Of a stretch of 23,243 nucleotides of DNA, positions 1 through 8,642 are shown one piece after another. The stretch comes from a virus. Below the pieces are notes generated by a model that saw nothing but the letters and a program-made list of their open reading frames with translations, was not told where the DNA came from and did no database searches. The stretch lies in IMG/VR virus record IMGVR_UViG_3300030002_000113, positions 1-23,243 of that record; one strand, 5' to 3'. Position 1 is the stretch's first letter. Each line of letters starts with the position of its first letter. Made by a program: the position numbers and the translations under genes.

Positions 1-1
1 G

Positions 2-403
2 AGTAATAACTATAAGTCTGCCGAAATGGCTAACGTAGCTTTTCTAAGTACTACATTAAATCCTTATTTGCGGAAGATAGAAACTGAGTTATTGCGCAAA
101 CTTATTGCGCCGTCATTAGCAACTAAACGTAAATTTCAGTTTGACCGGCGCGGCCTGTATGCGTGTGACCTGGATAGTCGTGTTAAGTATCAGACACAGA
201 CGATAGCCGCGGGAATCTATACAGTTAATGAATGGCGTAGAGAAGAAAATAAAGAGCCTGTTAAGGGCGGAGATGCCGTACTGGTATCAGCTAACCTTAG
301 AGGCATAAATGAGGCCCTAGCAGCGCCCGCAAAGCCTACGACTCCTGTGGACAAAAACGATAGTAACAACGAAAATAACGATGGTGATGGAAACAAAGAA
401 TAA
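2..403 (+). CDS. Phage portal protein, HK97-like, 3' part only
   Basis: The reading frame is already open at the left edge, so only the C-terminal 133 residues are visible; the first internal ATG at 26 is not the true start. The visible part begins around N-N-Y-K-S-A-E and continues with a segment rich in L-N-P and helical charged residues (L-S-T-T-L-N-P-Y-L-R-K-I-E). This resembles the C-terminal stem and wing of HK97-type portals, where the ring docks on the head vertex and DNA passes. The tail is low-complexity, Asn/Asp rich. The order portal, protease, capsid downstream is the standard HK97 head module, which supports the call. It overlaps the protease gene by 23 nt, suggesting translational coupling. 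Confidence 0.8.
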   Translation, partial: SNNYKSAEMANVAFLSTTLNPYLRKIETELLRKLIAPSLATKRKFQFDRRGLYACDLDSRVKYQTQTIAAGIYTVNEWRREENKEPVKGGDAVLVSANLRGINEALAAPAKPTTPVDKNDSNNENNDGDGNKE

Positions 404-1079
404 TAAAGACAAAGTAGTAATAAGGATGCTGCATACCTGTAGCGACGTACAGATACGCGAAGCTGGTGCGGGTGAAGAACCCAGCAGAACTATTACCGGT
501 TATGCTATACTTTTTGGTGTGCCATCTAATCCGATTTGGTGCGATGATGAAAGTGAGGCGCGCGAAGTAATAGCCAAAGAAGCGATAACCAAAGAACTGT
601 TAGATGGGCAGGACATTAAGTTTACTATGTTCCATGACAGACAGTTGATATTGGCGCGTAGTAACAAGGGACAGGGGACATTAAAATACAATGTGGATGA
701 TAAGGGAGTTAGCTTTGAGTTTGAGGCGCCAAATACTACCGACGGGGACAAAGCTTTGGAACTGATACGCCGCGGCGACATCGCAGGATGTAGTTTTATG
801 TTTAGTACGCGCTATTATGATGACGCCTGCGTAGAACGTGCCGCTAATGTAGTCAATGGTGTAACTATGATCACCTATAACGTTAAGGCAGTCACGGGAA
901 TTTACGATTTTACACTCGCGGCCGATCCGGCATATCCGGACACTTCTGTGGAAGCCCGCGACTTTGCTAGTAAATTGCATGAATCGGCTAAGCCTCAGCA
1001 GCAGGACGACAAAGAAAAAACAACGAAAATGCGCGAGCAGGTGCGCGAAATGCGCCGCGCTGCCGGGCATATAATTTAA
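381..1079 (+). CDS. HK97-family prohead protease (peptidase family S78)
   Basis: A 232-residue protein of usual length for the family. It shows the I-T-G-Y-A-I-L-F-G opening strand (residues 38-46), the F-H-D-R-Q segment with probable catalytic His85, the L-A-R-S-N-K-G-Q-G-T-L segment (91-101), and G-D-I-A-G-C-S-F-M-F with probable nucleophile Ser138. Family members cleave the N-terminal scaffold domain from the capsid protein during head maturation. The next gene encodes a capsid protein with such an N-terminal extension. The start overlaps the end of the portal gene; a second in-frame ATG two codons downstream (387) is equally possible. The C-terminus is basic and rich in Arg/Lys/Gln, as is common in these proteases. 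Confidence 0.9.
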   Translation: MVMETKNNKDKVVIRMLHTCSDVQIREAGAGEEPSRTITGYAILFGVPSNPIWCDDESEAREVIAKEAITKELLDGQDIKFTMFHDRQLILARSNKGQGTLKYNVDDKGVSFEFEAPNTTDGDKALELIRRGDIAGCSFMFSTRYYDDACVERAANVVNGVTMITYNVKAVTGIYDFTLAADPAYPDTSVEARDFASKLHESAKPQQQDDKEKTTKMREQVREMRRAAGHII

Positions 1080-1110
1080 CGACAATGTTTAACAATAAAA
1101 GTTTTAGAAA

Positions 1111-2418
1111 ATGCCAAAAGAAAAGAAAACTTTGAATGTTCGCGAATTGGTTAACCAATATCAAGCGAACTGCGATCGTATCACCGAAATGGCTGATACG
1201 TGCGAAAAGGAGCAGCGCGAGCGTACCGAGGGCGAAACCAAAGAGTACGAAACCCTGGCGCGCGAAAATCAGTTGCTTAGTATGAAAATGCAGGCTGCGA
1301 CAGCGGAGCATTTACGCGAAAATCCTAACGCCCGCGAGGATGCTATTAAGATTATTCGTGAAAACGCTACAAACGGAAAGAAAACAGAACTTGTTTTTGT
1401 CCGCGATCTGATGATGGTATCTGATATTACCAGCGGCGCTACAGTACCGCTTAATATACAAGATATCCTAAAGCCGCTGACAGAGGGCTTTATTTTGGAC
1501 AAAGTAGGTTTGTCGATGCCAACTGGCTTGGCTGGTGACTACGTTTGGCCTATGTATGAAATGGTAGAAGCGCAGATTGCTGGTGAGGGCGTGGCACTTG
1601 GCGACACTAAGATACCATTCAGCAAGATGCAGGCAGCTCCTGAGCGCATGGGTATTGCTATACCTGTAACTAATCAATCGCTGAATCAAAGTGTAGGGAT
1701 CTTGGAAACTATTATCCGCGAAATCATGCCAATGTCTATCCGTTTGCTGCTTAATAAGATCTTGTTCAGCACAACAAAGGTAAATGGCGCTACTAATTTG
1801 GTTGGGCCTTTTGTAGGATTGGTAGATAACGCGGTAGCACTTTCGTCTGTACCTACATTTACGCAGCTTAATTCCAAAATGAAAGCAGCTGTGCTTAGTA
1901 CCGGAATTGACGGCGAGCATCTTTGTTGGATTATGAGTAAGAGCCTAGAAGCTATTTTGGAGGGTACCCCAATTAATAGTTCGGGTGTCTACATTCCGAT
2001 GGCTCAGAATCACGTAATGTGTGGTTTACCTGTCTACACGACTAACGTTATTAGTCCGCGTGTTATATCTTATCAGAAATACACGGCAGGAAGTACTAAC
2101 GCCTGGGCACCTTATACATTAGTAGAGGGCGATGCAGTTACATACGAAGTAACAGGGGATTCAGTAGGACACGCTTTGGCCGATATTACTACTCCGGTTG
2201 GTGGCAAAATTGCTAAGGTTACTGTAGTAACTGAGTACATCGGATTAGGCGACTGGAGATACCAGCCTATGGGTTTGTTTGGCACCCTACGTTTTATCGT
2301 GGATCCATACAGCCAGGCACGTAAGGACGCGGTAGATTTTGTACTTAATACCGATTACGGTACTAAGACACTGCGAAAGGAGGCGTTTAAACTTGGTAAG
2401 GTAGTACCTGCGGTGTAA
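1111..2418 (+). CDS. Major capsid protein, HK97 gp5-like
   Basis: A 435-residue protein. Residues 1 to about 90 are strongly charged and helical (Glu/Lys/Gln-rich coiled coil), matching the delta/scaffold domain that the prohead protease removes. The remainder has the HK97-fold pattern, including P-E-R-M-G-I-A-I-P-V-T-N-Q-S-L at about residues 178-192 followed by a long amphipathic helix (spine helix) and a C-terminal strand-rich part. It forms the icosahedral shell. It sits directly after the protease with a 31-nt A-rich gap, as expected for a highly expressed Bacteroidetes gene, and is followed by connector genes. The cleavage site cannot be fixed from sequence alone; it probably lies near residues 90-105. 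Confidence 0.92.
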   Translation: MPKEKKTLNVRELVNQYQANCDRITEMADTCEKEQRERTEGETKEYETLARENQLLSMKMQAATAEHLRENPNAREDAIKIIRENATNGKKTELVFVRDLMMVSDITSGATVPLNIQDILKPLTEGFILDKVGLSMPTGLAGDYVWPMYEMVEAQIAGEGVALGDTKIPFSKMQAAPERMGIAIPVTNQSLNQSVGILETIIREIMPMSIRLLLNKILFSTTKVNGATNLVGPFVGLVDNAVALSSVPTFTQLNSKMKAAVLSTGIDGEHLCWIMSKSLEAILEGTPINSSGVYIPMAQNHVMCGLPVYTTNVISPRVISYQKYTAGSTNAWAPYTLVEGDAVTYEVTGDSVGHALADITTPVGGKIAKVTVVTEYIGLGDWRYQPMGLFGTLRFIVDPYSQARKDAVDFVLNTDYGTKTLRKEAFKLGKVVPAV

Positions 2419-2450
2419 GTAATACATAAATTTAAAGTTAGGATTTAATT

Positions 2451-2774
2451 ATGGCCAGCGTAGTAAGTTTGGAAATTTTTAAAAAGCATGTTAGATCGGA
2501 TGATTTCGCCGACGATGATACGTATTTACAGCATCTTATAGATGCTGCCCAAGAAAGCGTTATTAATGCTACGAATCGTTCAGAATCGGAATTAACAGAA
2601 ATGGGTAAAGGAACATTTCCGTCAACCCTACAGCATGCTATAATGGTGTTAGCCGCACACTGGTATAACCAGAGAGAAAGTGTTAGTACTACACAAATGT
2701 ATGAAGTTCCAGACACACTACAGGCCTTAATTAAACCTTATCGTAAGTTAGTGGATGACATTACGCCAACATAA
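2451..2774 (+). CDS. Head-tail connector protein, gp6-like (adaptor)
   Basis: A 107-residue protein with the compact all-helical pattern of the gp6-like head-tail connector family. An N-terminal segment (L-E-I-F-K-K-H-V-R and D-D-T-Y-L-Q-H-L-I-D-A-A) is followed by a second helix with P-S-T-L-Q-H-A-I-M-V-L-A-A-H-W-Y-N-Q-R. The H/D-W-Y-x-x-R-E motif in the second half is typical of the family. These proteins form the ring under the portal onto which the stopper docks. Its position between capsid and head-closure genes agrees with this. Confidence 0.85.
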   Translation: MASVVSLEIFKKHVRSDDFADDDTYLQHLIDAAQESVINATNRSESELTEMGKGTFPSTLQHAIMVLAAHWYNQRESVSTTQMYEVPDTLQALIKPYRKLVDDITPT

Positions 2775-2788
2775 CAAACACATAGAAA

Positions 2789-3109
2789 ATGCAAGCTGGT
2801 AGAATGAAATATAGCATTACGCTATTAGAGCCAAAAAAGACTACGAATGAGTACGGAGAAGAGGCTACAGAATATGTAGTTACTCGGACCGTGCATGCAG
2901 AACGTAGCAAAGCTACGGGTCACCGTAGTGAGGAAGTAGGTGAACATTTTCCAGACTATAATGCCGAATTTAATATACGTGATGCGCATCCGATACAAGA
3001 AAATTGGAGACTACAGCAGAAAGGCGGCTATCTTTATACCATAACAAATATTATACCTAACATCGATCGTGGTATGAATACTTTAATTTGTGTAAGAGTA
3101 AACGAATAA
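2789..3109 (+). CDS. Head closure (stopper) protein, head-tail joining family
   Basis: A 106-residue, strand-rich protein opening with M-K-Y-S-I-T-L-L-E-P after a short leader and T-N-E-Y-G-E-E-A-T-E (the usual x-D/E-x-x-G-E segment). The central part is alternately charged and hydrophobic (V-H-A-E-R-S-K-A-T-G-H-R) and it ends with Y-L-Y-T-I-T-N-I-I-P. This is the pattern of the phage head-tail joining family (lambda gpFII / SPP1 gp16-like), which closes the connector after DNA packaging. The stop codon overlaps the next ATG (TAATG). An internal ATG at 2804 is an alternative start. Confidence 0.82.
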   Translation: MQAGRMKYSITLLEPKKTTNEYGEEATEYVVTRTVHAERSKATGHRSEEVGEHFPDYNAEFNIRDAHPIQENWRLQQKGGYLYTITNIIPNIDRGMNTLICVRVNE

Positions 3110-3633
3110 TGGGACAAAGCGCTATAACATACGACGATAATAATTTGCAGCGGTTATTCGCTGAAATGGACGTAAAGCAGAGGCTGCAGGCACTTAAAGG
3201 GGCTTTTCGGAGAGAAGCAAACCAAGTGCGTAAGACGGCATTAAACAATCTGCGCGGAAGCATCCGAACCGATAAGGATATGGAAAGCGGAGTTAGGGCT
3301 ATTGTCTTTAAACGTACTTCTGGTTTTCGTGTTACTATAGGTACTAAGAAAGCTACTAAGAGTGGTGGTAAAGATTACGGATTTCATAAAAACCGCCAGG
3401 GTCTTAAAAAGCCAATACTTATCTGGGCAGAAGAAGGAACTGCGCCTAGGCAAACAAAAAGTAAAACAAAGATCTATATGCGTGCAAGAAAAGGGCACGC
3501 TACGGGTAGGATGAAACGATACGGATTTATGCGTCAAACTCTTTCTGATGTAAGAGATAGCGTAACGGAGAATCTACAGAATGAAGTTATTAATAATGTA
3601 CAAAAGATAGCTGAAAAGTATGGTTGCAAGTAA
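3109..3633 (+). CDS. HK97 gp10-like neck/tail component
   Basis: A 174-residue basic protein. The start is taken at ATG 3109, which overlaps the preceding TAA by one base; an upstream in-frame TTG at 3088 would lie inside the preceding gene and is less likely. It contains a helical N-terminus (L-Q-A-L-K-G-A-F-R-R-E-A-N-Q-V-R) and a strand-rich middle with many Lys/Arg, then a C-terminal helix. This matches the gp10-like family, whose members sit at the neck or tail terminator position in siphophages and are encoded between the head closure and DUF3168 genes, exactly as here. Specific function in this phage is inferred from position. Confidence 0.75.
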   Translation: MGQSAITYDDNNLQRLFAEMDVKQRLQALKGAFRREANQVRKTALNNLRGSIRTDKDMESGVRAIVFKRTSGFRVTIGTKKATKSGGKDYGFHKNRQGLKKPILIWAEEGTAPRQTKSKTKIYMRARKGHATGRMKRYGFMRQTLSDVRDSVTENLQNEVINNVQKIAEKYGCK

Positions 3634-4015
3634 AAAAACATCATTAAGCGCAGGTAGTATTATACGTGCAATACTATTAGAGGATGAGATCGTTAGGAAT
3701 ATAACTACAAACATATTTCCTGTCGCTACTGATACAGCGGTATTGCCCTATATATTATATAGACGTACGTCTTTAGAACATAATCCGAACAAGACAAAGC
3801 AACCCGGCGCAGACACCGTACAGATAGAAGTTTTATGCTTTACTGATAAATATAAAGATGGCGTAGAAATGGCAGAAGCGGTAAGAGCTTCTTTAGATTA
3901 TGCGCAAGGAGAATTAGATGGCTTGACTATGCGTAGCTGCACACTTAGTGATAGCGAAGAAGCTTGGCAAGATGATGCCTACGTACAGCAATTAGTGTTC
4001 AGTGTTAAAATATAA
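3620..4015 (+). CDS. DUF3168 / gp17-like tail completion protein
   Basis: A 131-residue protein with the DUF3168 pattern. A helical start S-A-G-S-I-I-R-A-I-L-L-E-D-E is followed by I-F-P-V-A with L-P-Y-I-L-Y-R-R (the P-Y-I-x-Y strand is characteristic). A strand Q-I-E-V-L-C-F-T-D, a helix with M-A-E-A-V-R-A-S-L and a final strand Q-L-V-F-S-V-K-I complete it. Family members (SPP1 gp17, lambda gpU-like) terminate the tail tube and join it to the head. It overlaps the preceding gene by 14 nt and is followed by the tail tube gene. Confidence 0.85.
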   Translation: MVASKKTSLSAGSIIRAILLEDEIVRNITTNIFPVATDTAVLPYILYRRTSLEHNPNKTKQPGADTVQIEVLCFTDKYKDGVEMAEAVRASLDYAQGELDGLTMRSCTLSDSEEAWQDDAYVQQLVFSVKI

Positions 4016-4033
4016 AAATTAAAAATTAAAAAA

Positions 4034-4507
4034 ATGAGTACAACAAAATCAGGTTATTGTAACGGTAGTGATATGCTACTGTACCTAGCGGGGAAAGCTT
4101 GCGGGCACTGTACCACACATACTACTACTCTTAGTTCTGAAACGAAAGACCGCGCCGTAAAACCGGTAGCTAATAAGGGTATTTCCGCTGGACTATGGAA
4201 GGGCAAGGGCGTTACAGGCCTTAGTATTTCTATTTCCGCAGAAGGTCTTAACTTCTACGACGAAACCGAAGCCGGGTATAAGGAATTATTCGTAGCCTGG
4301 AAAGCCGGAAAGAGCATAGAGGTAAAATGTATGGAAAGAGAAAATAGCGATAAGCCTTATCTTGTAGGCAACTTCGTTATCGCATCTCTGGAGCGTGTTG
4401 ATCCTGCTCAGGATGATAGCACTTATAGTATTTCACTTGACAATGACGGAGAGCCTGATACATTGGATGAAACGGCTATCACGGAAAATACAGTAGTAGC
4501 ACCATAA
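4034..4507 (+). CDS. Major tail tube protein
   Basis: A 157-residue protein placed between the tail completion gene and the tail chaperones, the standard site of the tail tube gene. It has alternating strand-forming segments, a T-L-S-S-E-T-K-D-R region and a long W-K-G-K-G-V-T-G-L-S-I-S-I-S-A-E-G-L segment. It ends in an acidic Asp/Glu-rich tail (D-D-S-T-Y-S-I-S-L-D-N-D-G-E-P), features of the TP901-1-like major tail protein group. The leader is almost pure A/T (4013-4033), typical for strong translation in Bacteroidota where SD sites are weak. Identity rests on position and pattern rather than on a catalytic motif. Confidence 0.8.
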   Translation: MSTTKSGYCNGSDMLLYLAGKACGHCTTHTTTLSSETKDRAVKPVANKGISAGLWKGKGVTGLSISISAEGLNFYDETEAGYKELFVAWKAGKSIEVKCMERENSDKPYLVGNFVIASLERVDPAQDDSTYSISLDNDGEPDTLDETAITENTVVAP

Positions 4508-4511
4508 GACT

Positions 4512-4835
4512 ATGATGAAAATAGAAATAACTATTGACGGAAAAGCATACCCTTGTAGGCCAACTATGGGGGCTATGCTTCGTTTTAAAAATGAAACCGG
4601 CAAAGAAGTCACAGACATCGATGGTGGATTTAGCGATTTGTGTATTTACTTGTGGTGTTGTATAGTATCTGCGTGTAAACATGACGGTGTCGATTTTAAT
4701 CTATCTATAATAGATTTCGCGGATAGTATTTCACCGGAAGATATGACAGTATGGAGTCAGGCTATACAAGAATCAGCACAGAAATCAGAAACTGAAGATA
4801 AAAATAAGGGACAAAAAAAAAGCCCTTTGAAATAA
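4512..4835 (+). CDS. Tail assembly chaperone (gpG-like), upstream frame
   Basis: A 107-residue protein that opens with a short strand pair (M-K-I-E-I-T-I-D-G-K-A-Y-P-C-R) and continues with M-L-R-F-K-N-E-T-G and a helical body. It is the first of two overlapping frames between the tail tube and tape measure genes, the invariable location of lambda G/T-like tail chaperones that coat the tape measure during tail assembly. Near its 3' end (4813-4821) is a run of nine A where ribosomes can shift to -1 and enter the next frame; without shifting, translation ends at TAA 4833-4835. Confidence 0.8.
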   Translation: MMKIEITIDGKAYPCRPTMGAMLRFKNETGKEVTDIDGGFSDLCIYLWCCIVSACKHDGVDFNLSIIDFADSISPEDMTVWSQAIQESAQKSETEDKNKGQKKSPLK

Positions 4836-5158
4836 TTGAATTATTAGGCATCGCGTTGGGTCGTGTCCATATCTCATACGAAGATTTTTGCAAATGTACG
4901 CCCGAAGAGTTTGAAGCAGTTTGCAAGGCTTGGCAAGAAACTCGCGATGCCGAATATAAAGAAAATTGGGAACGTATACGTTTATTAGCAACGATTACTA
5001 TACAGCCGCATGTTAAACAAAAAATTACAGCGCAAAAACTATTACCTTTTGCCTGGGATAAAAAGACATTCGGTATCGCAGAATCTAAGCAAATGACATC
5101 GAAAGAGAAACGTGAACGGATGGATAAGATACTTAATAAGTTAGGTAAGACAATATAA
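4808..5158 (+). CDS. Tail assembly chaperone, -1 frame extension (gpGT-like)
   Basis: This frame opens after an in-frame TAA at 4805-4807 and contains no ATG or GTG before the first plausible start, a TTG at 4856. That makes independent initiation unlikely. If ribosomes slip back one base on the A run, the product continues from the upstream chaperone as K-P-F-E-I-I-E-L-L-G-I-A-L-G-R, reading smoothly into a helical domain with C-T-P-E-E-F-E-A-V-C-K-A-W-Q-E. This second domain resembles the T part of GT fusions, which recruits the tape measure protein. It ends 11 nt before the tape measure gene. Full fusion product would run 4512 to 5158. Confidence 0.75.
   Translation, partial: GTKKKPFEIIELLGIALGRVHISYEDFCKCTPEEFEAVCKAWQETRDAEYKENWERIRLLATITIQPHVKQKITAQKLLPFAWDKKTFGIAESKQMTSKEKRERMDKILNKLGKTI
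4813..4821 (+). promoter_or_regulatory. Probable programmed -1 ribosomal frameshift site (A9)
   Basis: Nine consecutive A. In the upstream chaperone frame the heptamer at 4814-4820 reads A AAA AAA, which fits the X-XXY-YYZ rule for tandem slippage by -1. A weak, all-A/T 6-bp stem (4831-4836 with 4840-4845, 3-nt loop) begins ten bases downstream. No strong pseudoknot is obvious. Frameshifting between tail chaperone frames is widely conserved in tailed phages. Confidence 0.75.
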
Positions 5159-5169
5159 AAATTATTACA

Positions 5170-8100
5170 ATGGCCGGTAAAAGCACCATATCAATAACGT
5201 TTAAGCTCGACGGAGACGGAAAGGGATTTAAGCAGTTAGCCAACGACGCTGACGGCTTAAAGAAGGTCTTGAGTTCTACCTTGATGGAGGCACAGAAATT
5301 CAATACAAACGCAATTAATTTTGCTGCCTTAGCTACTGGTATTGATCAGATGCAAAGTAGTTTAGTGCAATTGCAGGCTACTATGAAAGACTTAACAGCC
5401 GGTTATACCGCGGCAAAGCAGGCTGATACGCAATTGATAACGGTAATGCACCAGCGTATGAATGCAAATGATGCTGATATACAAAGTATCAGAGATCTTA
5501 TTAGTGCGCAGAAGGACCTAGGTGTTATAGGTGGAACAGTTCAGAAAAGAGGAGCTCAGCAGTTAGCGACCTTTTTAAATCAAAGAAAGAGTTTAGAAAC
5601 CTTGATACCAGCTATGAATAATCTTATAGCGCAGCAAAGAGGTTTAGAAGCTTCACAAGAGGATGCCTATGCAGCCGGTAATATGCTGGGTAAAGCCATG
5701 CAGGGTCAGACAACAGCATTACGTCGTGTAGGTATTACTTTTACCGACGCTCAGGATCATGTAATGAAGTATGGCGATGAAAGTCAGCGTGCGGCTATGT
5801 TGGCTCAGATTATTACGGATAATGTCGGTAATATGAATGCCGAATTAGGTAAGACCGACATAGGAAAGCAGAAACAATTAGAAAATCAAATATCAGGTAT
5901 AAAAAATAAGTTAGGAAGCCTGGTGCAGGGTGGCTTGCCATTTGTTACGATGGCAGCTCAGTCCGCAATCGCTTTAGGAGCCGTTATTAAATTATCAGCG
6001 GGTATTAAGGCCCTTATTTTTTCAACTACTGCTTGGGACCTTAAAAATAAAGCCGCTAGTGTAAGTATGATATTATTAGGTTTGCGTACATCTCAAACTG
6101 CTGTAGTTACTCGTATTTTTTCGGCTGCTATGACATCTGGGGCTTTTACAGCTACGGCTTTTAAAATTGCGCTCAGAGGATTAATGATATCTACAGGAGT
6201 AGGTGCGGCCATAGCTGGAGTTACAATGCTGATTGAATATTTTGTTAACTCTAGTAATAAGGCCGCAGATGCGTCTGGGGTATTTATGAGTGAAGAAGAA
6301 AAGGCGAAGAAAAAAATAGAAGATACTGAAGCCGCTCGTAATGCAGAAACAGAAGCTTTGCAACAATCGAGAGCAGCTTTAGAGATAGATATAGCAAGAC
6401 TTAAAGATTTCAGGGGGTCTAAACAAAAAGAAAAAACTATTATCGAAGAAATGAATAATACCTACGGTAAAACGATGGGGTATTTTTCTAGTGTAGCATC
6501 TTGGTATAATGCTTTAATAAAAAATAGTGAGGCATACTGCCGACAAATGGTTTTAGAGGCTAAAACTAGAATTTTAGCTAATCAGATTGCGCAGAAGGAA
6601 CAAGAGACACATAATCTTATCTATAATAACGAGGGTAATAAAAATAAATACAGTACAAAAAAAGAAACGAAAGATATAGTAACAGGACAGGTAAATGCCG
6701 GAGACGGTAAAATACTGCCTATTTACACGACGGTAGAAGTAAAAGGAAGCAGTGACTTAGATAAAGTAAATGCTAAAATAAAATCTAATAACGCTGGGGT
6801 TAAGAATCTCAAAAATCAATTATCGAGTGCCGTTACAGAATCTAATAATATTAAATTTAAAGTTAGGGGTTCGGATAAAATACCGGATCTAAATGCAAAA
6901 AAGAAAACTAGGGTTGCTGTTGCGGATCCAAAAACGTATGAGCAATTATCAACGAATATTGATATATATAAGAAAAAGCTTACCGGAGAAAATACGGAAG
7001 AACAAAAAATAATCCGTGAGAAAATTGCCAAATGGACAAAACAAAAGGAAGCTATTGAACTAGCTCAAAAGGCGGCTGAAAGGCCATTATCTTTAAATAA
7101 TCTGCAAGATGTTGATAATGAAATTAAGTATCAGCAGACTTTGCGTGAAACAGCTAGTAAAAAATCTATATCCGGAATAGATAGTGAGATTAAGCGTTTA
7201 GAATTATTAAGAGCTTCTATGGAACGTCCGACAGAATTAAAAACCTTGCAAGACGTTGATAATGAAATTAAGTACCAACAATCGCTACGTGAGTCAGCCA
7301 ATACAGAGTCTATATACGCCATTGATACGGAGATTAAGCGGTTAGAAGATTTGCGTAAGCAAATGGAAAGAAGCGGTCACACGACGATACCGATAGAATC
7401 TATTAAGACTTATGAACAATTAAATCAAGAATTATCATACTACAACGAGGCCCTTACTACAGCAACGGCCGCAGAAAGAACAAAAATACAACTCCAGATC
7501 AATGCACTTGACGATCTTAAAAAGAAATGGGATGATATACAAAGTGATTTAAAGAAGCCAGGAGATATATCTACACTTAATAGCATTTTTGATTTAGATG
7601 AGGCTATTAACTATTATGGCGATTTGCAAAAAAGACAGAGCGCTGATGAAATTCAGAATACCCAAAAAACTATAGATGCTTTAGAGGCTAAAAGAAAAGC
7701 TTTGCAGAGGGGTATAGATATACCAGCTATGCAAAAAGAAGTAGCTCAGATTAGCGGCCTTAGCAGTAAAGAATTTAAGCTAAAAGTACGAGGTATTGGT
7801 ATTGATGAATTAAAAGAGAAAATTAAAGACTTACAAACGCAATTAAATGATGTAAACAATCCTCCTACTGAGAATCAACGCAAAGATATTGAGAATCTTA
7901 TAGGAACGTATGAAAGTTGGCGTAGTACGGTGGCTCATAGTTTTGCAACATATAAAGAAGGTTGGGAAGGTATAAAAGGTTTTGGAGACGGAATAAATAA
8001 TATAACTAGTGCATTAAACAGCAATGGAAATGCTTGGCAGAAGATTACGGGGATTATAGATGGTTTTATACAATTGTATGAAAGCATTAGTACCATAGTA

Positions 8101-8637
8101 GGTATTATTAATTTGCTAACTACTGCTACAACGGCACACGCGGCGGCCAAAACAGCGGAAGCTGTAGCTACTGGTGCGACGGCAACTGCTACTGGCATAG
8201 ATGCGGCTGCCCAGGCGGCTGCCGCTGTAGCAATTTTACCGGTTATTGTTGCGAATAAATTAGCTACTGCGTCTTTTATGGAATTGGCAAGCGCCGAATA
8301 TTTTGCGGCTCACGCGTCATTACCTTTCGTCGGATTTGGAATAGCAGCGGGATTTGTTGCCGCGGCAACAACTATAACACAGGGAATAGGCGTTATGCCT
8401 TTTGCTAATGGCGGTGTTATATCAGGGCCAACGCTAGGTCTTATGGGTGAATATCCCGGGGCAAGTAATAATCCGGAAGTCGTGGCACCGTTAGACAAAC
8501 TGCGTGGGATGCTTAAATCAAACAATGTGGCAGTAGGTGGAGAATTCAGAGTTAAAGGCCGTGATTTAGTAGCTACTATTGCGAATGAGACGCGGATTAG
8601 TAGCAAGTCTGGTCATAGAACTAATATTAAACTATAA
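5170..8637 (+). CDS. Tail tape measure protein
   Basis: A 1155-residue protein, the longest in the window, placed right after the tail chaperones. The N-terminus is rich in coiled-coil heptads. Residues about 170-205 include G-N-M-L-G-K-A-M-Q-G-Q-T-T-A-L-R-R-V-G-I, a typical tape measure segment. Hydrophobic stretches lie at about 255-280 and 335-360 and near the C-terminus (about 970-1075, Ala-rich), as expected for a protein that sets tail length and is ejected to help DNA cross the membrane. The final part carries the common F-A-N-G-G-V-I-S-G-P-T-L segment. The middle holds a tandem 48-residue repeat (nt 7084-7371). No peptidase or lysozyme domain was recognised. Confidence 0.92.
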   Translation: MAGKSTISITFKLDGDGKGFKQLANDADGLKKVLSSTLMEAQKFNTNAINFAALATGIDQMQSSLVQLQATMKDLTAGYTAAKQADTQLITVMHQRMNANDADIQSIRDLISAQKDLGVIGGTVQKRGAQQLATFLNQRKSLETLIPAMNNLIAQQRGLEASQEDAYAAGNMLGKAMQGQTTALRRVGITFTDAQDHVMKYGDESQRAAMLAQIITDNVGNMNAELGKTDIGKQKQLENQISGIKNKLGSLVQGGLPFVTMAAQSAIALGAVIKLSAGIKALIFSTTAWDLKNKAASVSMILLGLRTSQTAVVTRIFSAAMTSGAFTATAFKIALRGLMISTGVGAAIAGVTMLIEYFVNSSNKAADASGVFMSEEEKAKKKIEDTEAARNAETEALQQSRAALEIDIARLKDFRGSKQKEKTIIEEMNNTYGKTMGYFSSVASWYNALIKNSEAYCRQMVLEAKTRILANQIAQKEQETHNLIYNNEGNKNKYSTKKETKDIVTGQVNAGDGKILPIYTTVEVKGSSDLDKVNAKIKSNNAGVKNLKNQLSSAVTESNNIKFKVRGSDKIPDLNAKKKTRVAVADPKTYEQLSTNIDIYKKKLTGENTEEQKIIREKIAKWTKQKEAIELAQKAAERPLSLNNLQDVDNEIKYQQTLRETASKKSISGIDSEIKRLELLRASMERPTELKTLQDVDNEIKYQQSLRESANTESIYAIDTEIKRLEDLRKQMERSGHTTIPIESIKTYEQLNQELSYYNEALTTATAAERTKIQLQINALDDLKKKWDDIQSDLKKPGDISTLNSIFDLDEAINYYGDLQKRQSADEIQNTQKTIDALEAKRKALQRGIDIPAMQKEVAQISGLSSKEFKLKVRGIGIDELKEKIKDLQTQLNDVNNPPTENQRKDIENLIGTYESWRSTVAHSFATYKEGWEGIKGFGDGINNITSALNSNGNAWQKITGIIDGFIQLYESISTIVGIINLLTTATTAHAAAKTAEAVATGATATATGIDAAAQAAAAVAILPVIVANKLATASFMELASAEYFAAHASLPFVGFGIAAGFVAAATTITQGIGVMPFANGGVISGPTLGLMGEYPGASNNPEVVAPLDKLRGMLKSNNVAVGGEFRVKGRDLVATIANETRISSKSGHRTNIKL
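7084..7371 (+). repeat. Two tandem 144-bp (48-codon) repeats in tape measure gene
   Basis: Units at about 7084-7227 and 7228-7371 encode closely similar 48-residue segments built around L-Q-D-V-D-N-E-I-K-Y-Q-Q followed by I-K-R-L-E. The spacing between the matching Leu codons (7102 and 7246) is exactly 144 bp. More diverged relatives (T-Y-E-Q-L at about 6940 and 7410) flank them. Such units form coiled coil, and unit number would change tail length. Confidence 0.8.
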
Positions 8638-8642
8638 TCGAT

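Noticed and set aside
1468-1920. Long antisense frame within the capsid gene
   Set aside because: It lies wholly opposite a well-supported gene, and its composition (many Cys, His, Tyr) is typical of antisense shadow frames. Others at 681-1085, 988-1311, 8310-8606 and 9606-9839 were dismissed for the same reason.
3088-3108. Upstream TTG start for the gp10-like gene
   Set aside because: It lies inside the preceding gene; ATG 3109 overlaps the stop by one base, the usual phage arrangement.
7084-7371. Tandem repeats as a CRISPR-like array
   Set aside because: The units are in-frame coding sequence of 144 bp with no spacers and lie within the tape measure gene.
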